Below, piece after piece: positions 16,210-27,062 of a stretch of DNA of 64,000 nucleotides. The notes beneath the pieces were generated by a model. It was not told the DNA's origin. It ran no database searches and saw nothing but the letters and a program-made list of their open reading frames with translations. Each line of letters opens with the position of its first letter. Position 1 is the first letter of the stretch. Location of the stretch: contig NZ_JOGX01000003.1 in the NCBI RefSeq assembly GCF_000719555.1, positions 124,001 through 188,000 of the forward strand. Reading direction: 5' to 3'. The translations under genes and the position numbers were made by a program. This DNA is from Streptomyces sp. NRRL F-5727. GTDB lineage: Bacteria; Actinomycetota; Actinomycetes; Streptomycetales; Streptomycetaceae.

Positions 16210-18009
16210 CTACGCCGGCGGCTGCCAGCGGGCCAGGGCGCGCAGGGCGCCGGGGGCCAGCCGGGAGAGGGCGTGGGCGCTCCGTGCCTCCGGGGTGACC
16301 GGCACGACCGCCCGGTCGTGCAGCACCGCCCCCAGGATCGCGTCCGCGACCTTCTCCGGCGGGTAGTTGCGCAGCCCGTACAGCCGTGACGCCTTCCGCT
16401 GCCGGCGCTTCTCCTCCGCCGCGTCCGTGACCCCGGCGAACCGGGCGGTGGCCGTGATGTTGGTGTTCACGATCCCCGGGCAGATCGCGCTCACCCCGAT
16501 GGACTGCCCGGCCAGTTCGGCCCGCAGGCACTCGCTCAGCATCAGCACCGCCGCCTTCGAGGTGCTGTACGCCGGCAGTGCCCGTGAGGGCTGGAAGGCC
16601 GCTGCCGAGGCGGTGTTGACGATGTGGCCGCCCTGGCCGCGGGCGGCCATCTGCGCGCCGAATATCCGGCAGCCGTGGATCACGCCCCACAGATTGACGT
16701 CCAGGACCCGCTTCCACTCCTCGCTGGTGGTCTCGAAGAAGGAGCCGGTGAGCCCGATCCCCGCGTTGTTGACGAGGACGTCGACGATTCCGTAGTCGGC
16801 GGCCACCTTGGCGGCCAGCTTCTCCATCGCCTGCTCGTCGGAGACGTCCACCGTCTCGCCCCAGGCGTCCGGGGCCCCGATCAGCCGCGCCATCTCCGCC
16901 GTCCGGGCCGCGCCCTCGCCGTCCCGGTCCACCGCGACCACCCGGGCCCCGGCCTCCGCGAAGGCGAAGGCGGTGGCCCGGCCGATGCCGCTGGCGGCGC
17001 CGGTGACCAGCACCAGCTGCCCGCCGAACCGCTCCGCGTACTCCGGCCGCACCCCGCTCTTCGCCGCCGTCTCCGCCACCGGCCGCGGCGCCCGCGTCTC
17101 CGGTTCCTCGTGGGTGCGGACGAAGTCCGTGATCCACGCGGCCAGTTGGTCCGGCCGGGTGCGCGGCACCCAGTGCTTGGCCGGGAGGGTGCGCCGGGTC
17201 AGCTCCGGCACCCAGGCGGCCAGGTCGTCGTAGAGCCGCTCGGAGAGGAAGGCGTCCCCGGTCGGCGTGATCAGCTGCACGGGCACGTGCGCGAAGGCGT
17301 CGGGGCGCGGCCGGGAGAGGCGGGCCCGGATGTTGTCCCGGTAGAGCCAGGCCCCGTGGGCGGCGTCGCCGGGCAGCGAGGGCGTCGGGTAGACGCCGGA
17401 CGGGATCCCCTCCACCCGCTCCAGGAGCTTCGGCCAGCGCTTGCCGAGCGGGCCGCGCCAGGCGAGCTCCGGCAGGACCGGGGTGTGCAGCATGTACACG
17501 TACCAGGACTTGGCGCCCTGTCCGAGGAGCTGCCCGACCCGGCGCGGGGTGGGGCGGGTCATCCGGCTCTTGATCCAGTGCCCGAAGTGGTCGAGCGAGG
17601 GCCCCGACATGGAGGTGAAGGAGGCGATCCGGCCCTCGGTGCGCTCCACGGTGACGAACTCCCACGACTGCACCGAACCCCAGTCGTGCCCGACGAGGTG
17701 GACCGGCCGGTCCGGACTGACCGCGTCGGCGACGGCCAGGAAGTCGTCGGTCAGCTTCTCCAGCGTGAAGCCGCCCCGCAGCGGCGTCGGCGCCGTCGAA
17801 CGGCCGTGGCCGCGCACGTCGTACAGCACGACGTGGAACTCCTCGGCGAGCCGCACCGCGACCTCGGACCAGACCTCCTTCGAGTCCGGATAGCCGTGCA
17901 CGAGCACCACCGTCGGCCGGTCGGCGTCGCCGAGCTCGGCGACGCACAGCTCGATCCCGCCCGTCCGGACCCGGCGCTCCCGCGCCCCCTCCAGTCCCGC
18001 GCCCGCCAT
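16210..18009 (-). CDS. ephD: EphD-like fusion: alpha/beta epoxide hydrolase plus SDR dehydrogenase
   Basis: A 599-residue two-domain enzyme matching the layout and length of M. tuberculosis EphD (about 592 residues), which acts on epoxy fatty/mycolic acids. Residues about 15-300 are an alpha/beta hydrolase with HGYPDS (oxyanion) and GHDWGS with nucleophile D109, the epoxide-hydrolase type. Residues about 328-590 are a short-chain dehydrogenase with TGAASGIG (about 337-343), NNAG (414-417) and the YSTSK pair Y481/K485. Streptomyces makes no mycolic acids, so the substrate is probably another epoxidised or hydroxylated lipid. The ATG overlaps the stop of the upstream M24 peptidase gene (TGATG), implying coupling. 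Confidence 0.9.
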   Translation of the reverse strand: MAGAGLEGARERRVRTGGIELCVAELGDADRPTVVLVHGYPDSKEVWSEVAVRLAEEFHVVLYDVRGHGRSTAPTPLRGGFTLEKLTDDFLAVADAVSPDRPVHLVGHDWGSVQSWEFVTVERTEGRIASFTSMSGPSLDHFGHWIKSRMTRPTPRRVGQLLGQGAKSWYVYMLHTPVLPELAWRGPLGKRWPKLLERVEGIPSGVYPTPSLPGDAAHGAWLYRDNIRARLSRPRPDAFAHVPVQLITPTGDAFLSERLYDDLAAWVPELTRRTLPAKHWVPRTRPDQLAAWITDFVRTHEEPETRAPRPVAETAAKSGVRPEYAERFGGQLVLVTGAASGIGRATAFAFAEAGARVVAVDRDGEGAARTAEMARLIGAPDAWGETVDVSDEQAMEKLAAKVAADYGIVDVLVNNAGIGLTGSFFETTSEEWKRVLDVNLWGVIHGCRIFGAQMAARGQGGHIVNTASAAAFQPSRALPAYSTSKAAVLMLSECLRAELAGQSIGVSAICPGIVNTNITATARFAGVTDAAEEKRRQRKASRLYGLRNYPPEKVADAILGAVLHDRAVVPVTPEARSAHALSRLAPGALRALARWQPPA

Positions 18010-18854
18010 CACACCGCTCCTTCGTTCCACCGCCGCACGTGCGGCAGGTCGTCGTCCAGCCAGAACGCGCTCTGCTCGGGGTCCCTGGAGTCGGTGACGA
18101 CCAGGATCTCCTCGAACTTCGCGCCCGTCCCCCGGAATCCGAGGTGCGGCTCGACCGCCCAGAGGCCCGGCGTGGGCGGGTGGTCGGAGAACTTGTACGG
18201 GGACCAGAGCGGCGACCAGCCGTCCCGGTGGCCGTGCACGGCGTCGCTCAGCAGCCCCTTGAGGGACTGGGTGCCGAAGCCGAACAGGGTCGGGGCGAAG
18301 CGCCGCTCCCGCACCCGGTCGATCTTGTGGGCGATCACGCCGAACGGGTAGGCGCGGTGTCGGTTGGCGTACCCCTGGCGGACCATGAGCCGGTCCACGT
18401 CCTCGTATATCTCGCGCAGGCTGCGCCGCTCGCGCACCTCGCGCAGGATCAGCTCGCGGTGGTCGCGCAGATCGGCGAGGAGCTTGTCGTGCAGCGGATT
18501 GAGCCCGAGGCAGCCGCTGTAGCCGATGTCCGCCGTGTACCCCTTGTACACGGGCGCCATGTCGAGGATGAACGGCATCCCCGCCTCCAGCCGCCGGTCG
18601 GTGGGGAAGAACTGCAGCGGGATCCTGAAGTCGACGAAGGCGGTGCGGTCGCCGAACCAGGCGAACGGGCGGTGGAACCAGTCCTTCACCCCGCGCTCGT
18701 GCAGCCACTCGCGCTGCATCCGCGCCGCCTCGCGCTCGGTCACACCCGGCTTGAGCTGGGCCGCGACCGCTTCCGCGCAGGCGTAGGAGAGCCGCTGTAC
18801 TTCCCTGAACCCCCGCAGGTCCGCGGTCGGTTCGCTTGCCACTGCTGAGGTCAT
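18009..18854 (-). CDS. M24-family metallopeptidase (aminopeptidase P-like)
   Basis: A 281-residue pita-bread-fold protein of the creatinase/methionine aminopeptidase superfamily. Metal-ligand candidates are the aspartates in FILDMAP and YTADIG and the glutamates in AVEPHLG and FEEILVVT. It has no N-terminal creatinase domain, unlike the aminopeptidase P at 37557. ATG 18854 was chosen because the region upstream is promoter-like. It is co-transcribed with the EphD-like gene (one-base overlap), so it may act on a related metabolite; its substrate is unknown. Confidence 0.82.
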   Translation of the reverse strand: MTSAVASEPTADLRGFREVQRLSYACAEAVAAQLKPGVTEREAARMQREWLHERGVKDWFHRPFAWFGDRTAFVDFRIPLQFFPTDRRLEAGMPFILDMAPVYKGYTADIGYSGCLGLNPLHDKLLADLRDHRELILREVRERRSLREIYEDVDRLMVRQGYANRHRAYPFGVIAHKIDRVRERRFAPTLFGFGTQSLKGLLSDAVHGHRDGWSPLWSPYKFSDHPPTPGLWAVEPHLGFRGTGAKFEEILVVTDSRDPEQSAFWLDDDLPHVRRWNEGAV

Positions 18855-18963
18855 GCCACCCGCCGTCCCGGTGTGAGCGTACGGTCGCACTACGCGTCCG
18901 TAACTTGACACCGATGAATGTGACAATGCCCGGCGGCTACGTCAAGGGGTGTGCACGAGGCCC

Positions 18964-18972
18964 TGTGGAAAA
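18964..18972 (-). promoter_or_regulatory. Single DnaA-box-like 9-mer
   Basis: TGTGGAAAA (complement TTTTCCACA, one mismatch from TTGTCCACA) lies in the divergent gap between the M24 peptidase and ABC transporter genes. Confidence 0.25.
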
Positions 18973-18986
18973 CTCCGCCCCGCGGC

Positions 18987-19005
18987 CGCGACGACTTTCG
19001 TCGCG
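18987..19005. promoter_or_regulatory. Inverted repeat between divergent genes
   Basis: Arms CGCGACGA and TCGTCGCG flank CTT, a perfect 8-base inverted repeat 92 bases upstream of the first ABC gene. It could be an operator for either divergent unit or a small hairpin. Confidence 0.4.
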
Positions 19006-19096
19006 ACCTGCCTCGGGGTTTCGTACGCCGGAAGTCGGAGAGGGTTCGATCCGTAGGGCTGACGACGGCTGTGGCGCCCGCCACTACCGTCGAAGC

Positions 19097-20068
19097 GTGA
19101 CTGTGATCGCCACCGAAAGCCTCAGCAAGCGGTTCCCCCGGGTGACCGCTCTCGACCGGCTCTCCCTGGACATCGGGCCCGGTGTGACCGGACTGGTGGG
19201 TGCCAACGGAGCCGGCAAGTCCACGATGATCAAGATCCTGCTCGGTCTCTCCCCCGCCACGGAGGGCCGCGCCGAGGTCCTGGGCCTCGACGTCTCGACG
19301 CACGGACCGGAGATCCGCGAGCGCGTCGGGTACATGCCCGAGCACGACTGCCTCCCGCCGGACGTCTCGGCCACCGAGTTCGTCGTCCACATGGCGCGGA
19401 TGTCGGGACTGCCGGCCACCGCCGCCCGCGAGCGGACGGCCGACACCCTGCGCCACGTGGGCCTGTACGAGGAGCGCTACCGCCCCATCGGCGGCTACTC
19501 GACCGGCATGAAGCAGCGCGTGAAGCTGGCCCAGGCCCTGGTCCACGACCCCAAGCTGGTCCTCCTCGACGAGCCGACCAACGGCCTCGACCCGGTCGGC
19601 CGGGACGAGATGCTCGGCCTCATCCGCCGCGTCTGGACCGACTTCGGCATCTCCGTGCTCGTCACCTCCCACCTCCTCGGCGAGCTGGAGCGGACCTGCG
19701 ACCACGTCGTCGTCATCGACGGCGGCAAGCTGCTGCGGTCCAGCTCCACCAGCGACTTCACCCGCACCACCACGACCCTCGCGGTCGAGGTCACCGACTC
19801 GGACGCGCACCCGGACGGCACCGGCGCGCTCCGCGCCGCCCTCGCCGACGCCGGCGTCACCCTCCACGAGGGCGTCGAGGAGGGCCTGCCCGGTGCCGGT
19901 CACATCCTGCTCCTGGAGGCCGCCGGCGAGGAGACGTACGACCTGGTGCGCGACACCGTCGCCGACCTCGGCCTCGGCCTGGTCCGCATGGAGCAGCGCC
20001 GCCACCACATCGCCGAGGTCTTCCGTCCCGAGGCCGCCGCGCAGCACGAGGAGGTGAAGGCCCGATGA
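19097..20068 (+). CDS. ABC transporter ATP-binding protein (first of pair)
   Basis: A 323-residue ATPase of the ABC-2/drug-export type. Walker A is GANGAGKST (about 36-44), the Q-loop region is VGYMPEHDCLP, the signature is GYSTGMKQR (about 135-143), Walker B is LVLLDEPTNGLDP and the switch is TSHLL. A C-terminal extension of about 100 residues is typical of exporters. The GTG at 19097 has a purine-rich CGAAGC before it. The stop overlaps the permease start (ATGA), so the pair is translated together. Substrate unknown. Confidence 0.92.
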   Translation: MTVIATESLSKRFPRVTALDRLSLDIGPGVTGLVGANGAGKSTMIKILLGLSPATEGRAEVLGLDVSTHGPEIRERVGYMPEHDCLPPDVSATEFVVHMARMSGLPATAARERTADTLRHVGLYEERYRPIGGYSTGMKQRVKLAQALVHDPKLVLLDEPTNGLDPVGRDEMLGLIRRVWTDFGISVLVTSHLLGELERTCDHVVVIDGGKLLRSSSTSDFTRTTTTLAVEVTDSDAHPDGTGALRAALADAGVTLHEGVEEGLPGAGHILLLEAAGEETYDLVRDTVADLGLGLVRMEQRRHHIAEVFRPEAAAQHEEVKAR

Positions 20069-20967
20069 GCACCCCCGCCCCCGAGGCCGCCCCCGACACC
20101 ACCCGGATCCACAACATCGGATACCGGTCCTACGACGGCCCCAGGCTCGGCCGCTCCTACGCCCGCCGCTCGCTCTTCTCGCAGTCCCTGCGCGGGGCGT
20201 ACGGCCTGGGCCGCAGCGCCAAGTCGAAGGTGCTGCCGATGCTGCTCTTCGCGGTGATGTGCGCGCCCGCGCTGATCATCGTCGCCATCGCGGTGTACCT
20301 GAAGAGCGACAAGCTCCCCATGGAGTACACCCAGTACGTGGTCTACCTCCAGCTCGTCATCGCCGTCTACCTGGCCTCCCAGGCCCCTCAGTCGGTCTCC
20401 CGCGACCTGAGGTTCCGGACGGTGCCGCTGTACTTCTCCCGGCCCATCGAGCGGGTCGACTACGTGCTCGCCAAGTACGGGGCGATGGCCTCGGCGCTCT
20501 TCGTCCTCACCGCCACCCCGCTGCTGATCATGTGGATCGGCTCGATGCTGGCCAAGATGGACTTCGCCGAGCAGGCCAAGATGTTCGGCCAGGGGCTCGT
20601 CTCCGTCGCCGTCCTGTCGGTGCTCTTCGGCGGCATCGGCCTGGTCATGGCCGCGCTCACGCCGCGCCGCGGCTTCGGTGTCGCCGCCGTGATCGCCGTC
20701 CTCACCATCACCTACGGCGCCGTCTCCACCCTCCAGGGCATCTCCTACGCCACCGACAACACCGACGCCATCGCCTGGCTCGGCCTCTTCTCCCCCCTCA
20801 CCCTGATCATCGGCCTGCAGAACGCCTTCCTCGGCGCTCCCGCCTCCTTCCCCGGTGAGGCGCCCGTCGGGGCCGGGACCGGCGTGGTCTACCTCCTCGT
20901 CGTCCTCGGCCTCATCGCCGCCTGCTACGGCATCCTGATGCGCCGCTACCGAAAGGTCGGACTGTGA
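20065..20967 (+). CDS. ABC-2 type transporter permease (first of pair)
   Basis: A 300-residue membrane protein with a soluble N-terminus (IHNIGYRSYDGPRLGRSY) and about six membrane spans between residues 50 and 295. It forms the channel for the ATPase encoded just upstream, with which it overlaps by four bases. A 49-base gap separates it from the second ATPase gene; all four ABC genes probably form one operon. Confidence 0.88.
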   Translation: MSTPAPEAAPDTTRIHNIGYRSYDGPRLGRSYARRSLFSQSLRGAYGLGRSAKSKVLPMLLFAVMCAPALIIVAIAVYLKSDKLPMEYTQYVVYLQLVIAVYLASQAPQSVSRDLRFRTVPLYFSRPIERVDYVLAKYGAMASALFVLTATPLLIMWIGSMLAKMDFAEQAKMFGQGLVSVAVLSVLFGGIGLVMAALTPRRGFGVAAVIAVLTITYGAVSTLQGISYATDNTDAIAWLGLFSPLTLIIGLQNAFLGAPASFPGEAPVGAGTGVVYLLVVLGLIAACYGILMRRYRKVGL

Positions 20968-21016
20968 GTGCCCTCCCGTCGCCCGCCACCACCCCTCTAA
21001 GGAATGGGCTGCGCCC

Positions 21017-21928
21017 ATGAGCACCCTTCACATCGACCACGTCTCGCGCTGGTTCGGCAACGTCGTCGCGGTCAACGACGTCACGATGTCGATCGGCCCC
21101 GGCGTGACCGGCCTGCTCGGCCCGAACGGCGCCGGGAAGTCCACGCTCATCAACATGATGGGCGGCTTCCTCGCCCCCTCCACGGGCAGCGTCACCCTCG
21201 ACGGCGAGCCGGTCTGGCGCAACGAGTCCGTCTACCGCTCCATCGGCGTCGTCCCCGAGCGGGAGGCGATGTACGACTTCCTCACCGGCCGCGAGTTCGT
21301 GGTGGCCAACGCGGAGCTCCACGGCCTCGGTGCCGCGGAGGCCCAGCGGGCGCTGGCCACCGTGGAGATGGAGTACGCGCAGGACCGGAAGATCGCCACG
21401 TACAGCAAGGGCATGCGGCAGCGCGTGAAGATGGCCTCGGCCCTCGTCCACGAGCCGTCGGTGCTGCTGCTGGACGAGCCGTTCAACGGCATGGACCCGC
21501 GCCAGCGGATGCAGCTCATGGAGCTGCTGCGGCGGATGGGCGCCGACGGGCGCACGGTTCTGTTCTCCTCGCACATCCTGGAGGAGGTCGAGCAGCTTGC
21601 CTCCCACATCGAGGTGATCGTCGCCGGCCGGCACGCCGCCTCCGGCGACTTCCGCCGGATCCGCCGCCTGATGACCGACCGGCCGCACCGCTACCTGGTC
21701 CGCTCCAGCGACGACCGGGCGCTCGCCGCCGCGCTGATCGCCGACCCGTCGACGGCCGGCATCGAGGTCGACGCGGTGGAGGGCGGGCTGCGGATCCAGG
21801 CCGTCGACTTCGGACGGTTCACCGAGCTGCTGCCGCAGGTCGCACGCGCGCGTGGGATCCGGCTGCTGACGGTCTCACCGTCCGACGAGTCCCTCGAATC
21901 CGTCTTCTCGTATCTCGTCGCGGCCTGA
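21017..21928 (+). CDS. ABC transporter ATP-binding protein (second of pair)
   Basis: A 303-residue ATPase with Walker A GPNGAGKST (about 36-44), IGVVPEREAMYDFL, signature TYSKGMRQR, Walker B VLLLDEPFNGMDP and switch SSHIL. It is a paralog of the ATPase at 19097, suggesting that the operon arose by duplication of an ATPase-permease pair. A GGAATGG purine stretch lies about ten bases upstream of the ATG. It is followed by its own permease after 16 bases. Confidence 0.92.
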   Translation: MSTLHIDHVSRWFGNVVAVNDVTMSIGPGVTGLLGPNGAGKSTLINMMGGFLAPSTGSVTLDGEPVWRNESVYRSIGVVPEREAMYDFLTGREFVVANAELHGLGAAEAQRALATVEMEYAQDRKIATYSKGMRQRVKMASALVHEPSVLLLDEPFNGMDPRQRMQLMELLRRMGADGRTVLFSSHILEEVEQLASHIEVIVAGRHAASGDFRRIRRLMTDRPHRYLVRSSDDRALAAALIADPSTAGIEVDAVEGGLRIQAVDFGRFTELLPQVARARGIRLLTVSPSDESLESVFSYLVAA

Positions 21929-21944
21929 AAGGAGCACGATCCCG

Positions 21945-22664
21945 ATGTACGACCCCACCGTCGCCCGGCTCACCTACCGGGCCCTCCTCGGCCGCCGCCG
22001 GGCGGCGATCCTCTTCCTCCTGCCCGGCCTGCTCCTGCTCATCGCCACAGCCGTCCGCATCATCAACGGCGCGGACGACCAGGTCGCGGCCGACCTCCTC
22101 GGCGGCTTCGCCCTCGCCACGATGGTGCCGCTGATCGGTGTCATCGCCGGCACGGGCGCGATCGGCCCGGAGATCGACGACGGCTCCATCGTCTACCTGC
22201 TCTCCAAGCCGGTGAAGCGGCCGACGATCATCACCACCAAGCTGATCGTGGCCATCGCCGTGACCATGGCCTTCTCCGCCGTGCCCACGCTGATCGCCGG
22301 CTTCATCCTGAACGGGAACGGACAGCAGGTCGCCGTGGCCTACACGGTCGCCGCGCTGGTCGCCTCGATCGCCTACAGCGCGCTCTTCCTGCTGCTCGGC
22401 ACGGTCAGCCGGCACGCCGTGGTGATCGGCCTGGTCTACGCCCTGGTCTGGGAGGCGCTGTTCGGCTCCCTGATCGCCGGCGCCCGCACCCTCAGCGTCC
22501 AGCAGTGGTCGCTCGCCCTCGCCGAGAAGGTCACCGGCGAGGGGCTGATCAGCTCCGACGTGGCGCTGCCGACGGCGACGGTCCTCCTGATCGCCGTCAC
22601 CCTCGGAGCCACCTGGTTCGCCGGCCACAAGCTGCGCACGCTGACGCTGGCCGGCGAGGAGTAG
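21945..22664 (+). CDS. ABC-2 type transporter permease (second of pair)
   Basis: A 239-residue membrane protein with about six spans. The ribosome-binding site AAGGAG lies before ATG 21945. Family-typical GSIVYLLSKPVKRPTIITTK follows the second span. It is shorter than the first permease and lacks its soluble N-terminus. As the last gene of the four-gene operon it probably builds a second, possibly heteromeric, exporter with the ATPase at 21017. Confidence 0.87.
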   Translation: MYDPTVARLTYRALLGRRRAAILFLLPGLLLLIATAVRIINGADDQVAADLLGGFALATMVPLIGVIAGTGAIGPEIDDGSIVYLLSKPVKRPTIITTKLIVAIAVTMAFSAVPTLIAGFILNGNGQQVAVAYTVAALVASIAYSALFLLLGTVSRHAVVIGLVYALVWEALFGSLIAGARTLSVQQWSLALAEKVTGEGLISSDVALPTATVLLIAVTLGATWFAGHKLRTLTLAGEE

Positions 22665-22682
22665 GCCGGCCCGGACGCGGCG

Positions 22683-23954
22683 TCAGACGGTACGGTCGCG
22701 GGCGGCGAGCATGCCGACGCCCGCGGCCGCCGCGCAGACCCCGAGCACCAGCGAGATCGGCAGCGTCCACGAGCCGGTCGCCTGGTGCAGGGCGCCGGCC
22801 GCCAGGGGACCGGCGGCGGCCATCAGATAGCCGACCGTCTGGGCCATCCCGGAGAGCCGGGCGGCCGTCGGGGCGTCCTTGGTGCGCAGCACGATCAGGG
22901 TCAGCGCGAGCCCCAGGGCCCCGCCCTGGCCGATGCCGAGGACCGCCGACCAGAGCCAGGCGCCCTCGGCCGGGGCGACGAGCAGCCCCGCGTAACCGGC
23001 CGCGACCAGCGTCGTCACCAGCGCCACCAGCGGGCGCTGGCTGCGCCTGCGGCCCGCGAGCAGCGGCACCGCGAAGGCCCCGGCGATCTGGATCAGGTTG
23101 TTGAAGGCGAAGACCACGCCGGCCTCGGAGCGGCTCATCCCGTGGTCGGTGAAGATCGTCGGCATCCAGGCGATCAGCACGTACGACCAGAGCGACTGCA
23201 GGCCCATGAAGAGGGTCACCTGCCAGGCGAGCGCCGAGCGCCACACCCGCACCGGGGCGGCGCCGGCGGCCGGGACGGCCCGTACCTCGTGACCGGTACG
23301 GCCCCGGGCGATCAGCACCTGCGGCAGCCAGGCCACCGCCGCCACCACGGCGAGCAGCGACCAGGAGCCGAGCGAGCCCTGCCAGCCCCCGCCGAGGGCC
23401 TCCTCCAGCGGGACGGCGGCCGCGGCGGCGACCGTCGCACCGGCGACCATCGCCCCCGTGTAGACGGAGGTCATGGCGGCCGCCCGGTCCGGGAAGTCCC
23501 GCTTGATCAGGCCCGGCATCACCACGTTGAGCAGGGCGATCGCGGTGCCGACGAGGACTCCGCCGCCGTACAGCGCCGTGACCGACGGCAGCAGCCGCAG
23601 CAGGATGCCGCCGGCGAGCAGCAGCAGCGCGGCGAGCACGGTCCGCTCGGCGCCGAAGCGGCGGCCCAGCCAGGGCGCGACCAGCGCGCCGAGGCCGAGG
23701 AAGAGCACCGGGATCGAGGTGATGAGCGATCCGGCGGTCGAGGAGAGGCCGAAGGCGCCGGTCATCTCGCCGACCAGCGGCGCCACGCTCGCCAGTGCGA
23801 CCCGCATGTTGAGCGAGGCGAGCACGATCCCGGCGAGCAGCAGCACCGGATGGGCGATCAGCGCCCGCCGCGCGGCGGCCCCGGCGGCCGAGGGGCGTAC
23901 GTCGGCCTCGGCGTCGACCAGCACGCGCGCGGGGCCCGTCTCCGTACCCCTCAC
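22683..23954 (-). CDS. MFS transporter, CynX/NimT-like
   Basis: A 423-residue major-facilitator protein with 12 predicted spans. Characteristic elements are LNMRVALASVAPLVGEM in span 1, LGRRFGAERT in the first cytoplasmic loop and NVVMPGLIKRDFPDRAAAMTSVY after span 4. Relatives carry cyanate, nitroimidazole-type or other small organic acids; the substrate here is unknown. The GTG start overlaps the stop of the upstream FCD-type regulator by four bases, so regulator and transporter form one unit and the regulator probably controls this gene. Confidence 0.88.
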   Translation of the reverse strand: MRGTETGPARVLVDAEADVRPSAAGAAARRALIAHPVLLLAGIVLASLNMRVALASVAPLVGEMTGAFGLSSTAGSLITSIPVLFLGLGALVAPWLGRRFGAERTVLAALLLLAGGILLRLLPSVTALYGGGVLVGTAIALLNVVMPGLIKRDFPDRAAAMTSVYTGAMVAGATVAAAAAVPLEEALGGGWQGSLGSWSLLAVVAAVAWLPQVLIARGRTGHEVRAVPAAGAAPVRVWRSALAWQVTLFMGLQSLWSYVLIAWMPTIFTDHGMSRSEAGVVFAFNNLIQIAGAFAVPLLAGRRRSQRPLVALVTTLVAAGYAGLLVAPAEGAWLWSAVLGIGQGGALGLALTLIVLRTKDAPTAARLSGMAQTVGYLMAAAGPLAAGALHQATGSWTLPISLVLGVCAAAAGVGMLAARDRTV

Positions 23955-24646
23955 GCGCCCGCCTCCGGGCTCTCCTCCAGCAGCGCCGCCACCGCCTCCG
24001 CCGGGGCCCGCAGCAGCTCACGGGCCCGGTGTTCGGCTCCGTCCGGGTCGCCGGCCTCGACGGCGGCGACCAGGGCCTCGTGGAGGTCGATGTCGACCGG
24101 CGGCATCGCGCGGTCGCCGAGCGCCTCGACCAGGACCTCGTGGACCTGCGCCGAGAAGAAGCGGTAGACCTCGATGAAGGCGGCGTTGTGGGTGGCGGCG
24201 ACCACCGCGAGGTGGAAGGCGAGGTCCGCGTCGGCGTCCCGGTCGCCCTCCTCGCGCAGGGTCGTGAGGGCGGCCCGCAGCCGCAGCAGGTCATGGGTGT
24301 CCCGCCGCTCCGCCGCGAGCCGGGCCGCCTCCGCCTCCAGGGCGGTACGCAGCTCCAGGACGTCACGGGCGCCCGCGTGCCGGACCCCGCGCAGCACGGC
24401 GGCCGGGTCGGCGGTGGAGCGGACGAAGGTGCCGTTGCCCTGCCGGGACTCCAGGAGCCCGGCGTGGACGAGGACCCGGATCGCCTCGCGGACGGTGTTG
24501 CGGCCGACGCCCAGCTGCTGGGCGAGCTCGTGCTCGGTCGGGATGCGGTCGCCGACGGCCCACTCGCCCTCGGTGAGCTGGGCCCGCAGCTGCTCCACCG
24601 CGGAGTCCACCAGCGAGGTGCGTCCCGCCGCTCTCAGTGCCGCCAT
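23951..24646 (-). CDS. GntR/FadR-family regulator with FCD domain
   Basis: A 231-residue regulator. The GntR winged helix lies at about 10-77 ([30 protein letters not shown]). The FCD effector domain follows at about 90-220, with metal/ligand residues in [21 protein letters not shown] and EHRAREL. Such proteins sense organic acids. It is translationally coupled to the MFS gene behind it. The upstream gap has an AT-richer stretch with a TTGTAGGAT element (minus strand) that could be its operator. Confidence 0.9.
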   Translation of the reverse strand: MAALRAAGRTSLVDSAVEQLRAQLTEGEWAVGDRIPTEHELAQQLGVGRNTVREAIRVLVHAGLLESRQGNGTFVRSTADPAAVLRGVRHAGARDVLELRTALEAEAARLAAERRDTHDLLRLRAALTTLREEGDRDADADLAFHLAVVAATHNAAFIEVYRFFSAQVHEVLVEALGDRAMPPVDIDLHEALVAAVEAGDPDGAEHRARELLRAPAEAVAALLEESPEAGA

Positions 24647-24708
24647 CCGCCCCGTCCTCCCTACCCGATTCGCCCGGTTGCCCAGTCATCCTACAAGTAA
24701 TCCACAGA

Positions 24709-24717
24709 CGTGCTCAC
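24709..24717 (+). promoter_or_regulatory. Single DnaA-box-like 9-mer
   Basis: TAATCCACA, one mismatch from TTATCCACA, lies in the divergent gap between the FCD regulator and lpd genes. Isolated, so significance is low. Confidence 0.22.
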
Positions 24718-24800
24718 AGTCACCGAGGCAGCGCCCGGTGACCGGACTACTGTGGGCTCGTACGTGCACCGAACACCCTCATCACCTTCGGGAGTCAGTC

Positions 24801-26204
<1,404 letters not shown>

Positions 26205-26257
26205 GTCCCGCCTGGCCTCATAGGCCACCCGCGGTCTCAGGTGATAGGCACTGACAG

Positions 26258-26929
26258 GTGCCGAGCGAAACCTTCCCGGGTGGCGAACCGTCCCGACCGA
26301 TCAGGTCGTGGGTGCGTTCGTCACCCGGTACGCATCTCTGGCTGGCGGTCATCGCGGTCACCAGCCTCACCCTCGCGCTGTCCCCGGCGGGACTGGACAC
26401 GTACTTCCTCCACCGGAACAGCAGCAACCTCCACCAGCTCGCCCACCACCCGGTCCGCGCCCTGCTCGGCAGCGCGTTCTGGATCGAGGACCCGGCGGAC
26501 CTGCTCCTCTACGCGGTGCTCTTCGAGGTCCTGCACGCCCCCGTGGAGCGCTGGCTGGGCACGGCCCGGTGGCTCCTCACCGTCGCCACCGCGCACATCA
26601 CCGCGACCCTCGTCAGCCAGCAGGTCGTCCTCCTGGCGATCCGCGACCACGACGTGCCCCGCAGCATGGCGCACGTCGTCGACATCGGCGTCAGCTACGG
26701 CCTCGCCGCCTCCGCCGGAATCCTCACCTACCGGATCGCCCGGCGCCGGCGATGGCTCTACCTCGCGGCGGTGCTGTCCTTCTTCCTCGTGCCGCTGTTC
26801 GCCGACCGTACGTACACCGACCTCGGGCACGCCCTCTCCCTCGCGACCGGCCTGGCCTGCTACCCGCTCACCCGGCATCCGCCGCACGAAAAACCGGTCG
26901 CACCCGAACAGCGGCCCGGCGCACACTAG
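26258..26929 (+). CDS. Rhomboid-like membrane protein
   Basis: A 223-residue protein with about six membrane spans. DIGVSYGLAASAG in a middle span and TDLGHALSLATGL in a late span place a Ser and a His where rhomboid proteases have their dyad. The classical GxSG is not present (GVSYG instead). It may be a rhomboid-fold protease or an inactive relative. GTG start 53 bases after lpdA. A strong hairpin terminator at 27011-27043 ends the unit. Confidence 0.75.
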   Translation: MPSETFPGGEPSRPIRSWVRSSPGTHLWLAVIAVTSLTLALSPAGLDTYFLHRNSSNLHQLAHHPVRALLGSAFWIEDPADLLLYAVLFEVLHAPVERWLGTARWLLTVATAHITATLVSQQVVLLAIRDHDVPRSMAHVVDIGVSYGLAASAGILTYRIARRRRWLYLAAVLSFFLVPLFADRTYTDLGHALSLATGLACYPLTRHPPHEKPVAPEQRPGAH

Positions 26930-27010
26930 TTGTGCGGGGGACACGGGGGATCCCCCGGTGGCGGCCGCTTCGAGCGCGCGGATCCACGGATCCGCGCGGG
27001 CCGCGACCGA

Positions 27011-27043
27011 CGAAGGCCCGCTCCCCTCGGGAGCGGGCCTTCG
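27011..27043. terminator. Bidirectional terminator hairpin
   Basis: A perfect 15-base-pair stem (27011-27025 with 27029-27043) and a CTC loop lie between convergent genes, the rhomboid-like gene and the HAD phosphatase. Confidence 0.8.
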
Positions 27044-27062
27044 CACGGAACCTCCGGACGGC

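Noticed and set aside
18905..18910. TTGACA as -35 of a promoter for the ABC operon
   Set aside because: No -10-like hexamer at 16-19 bases downstream, and the operon start is almost 190 bases away.
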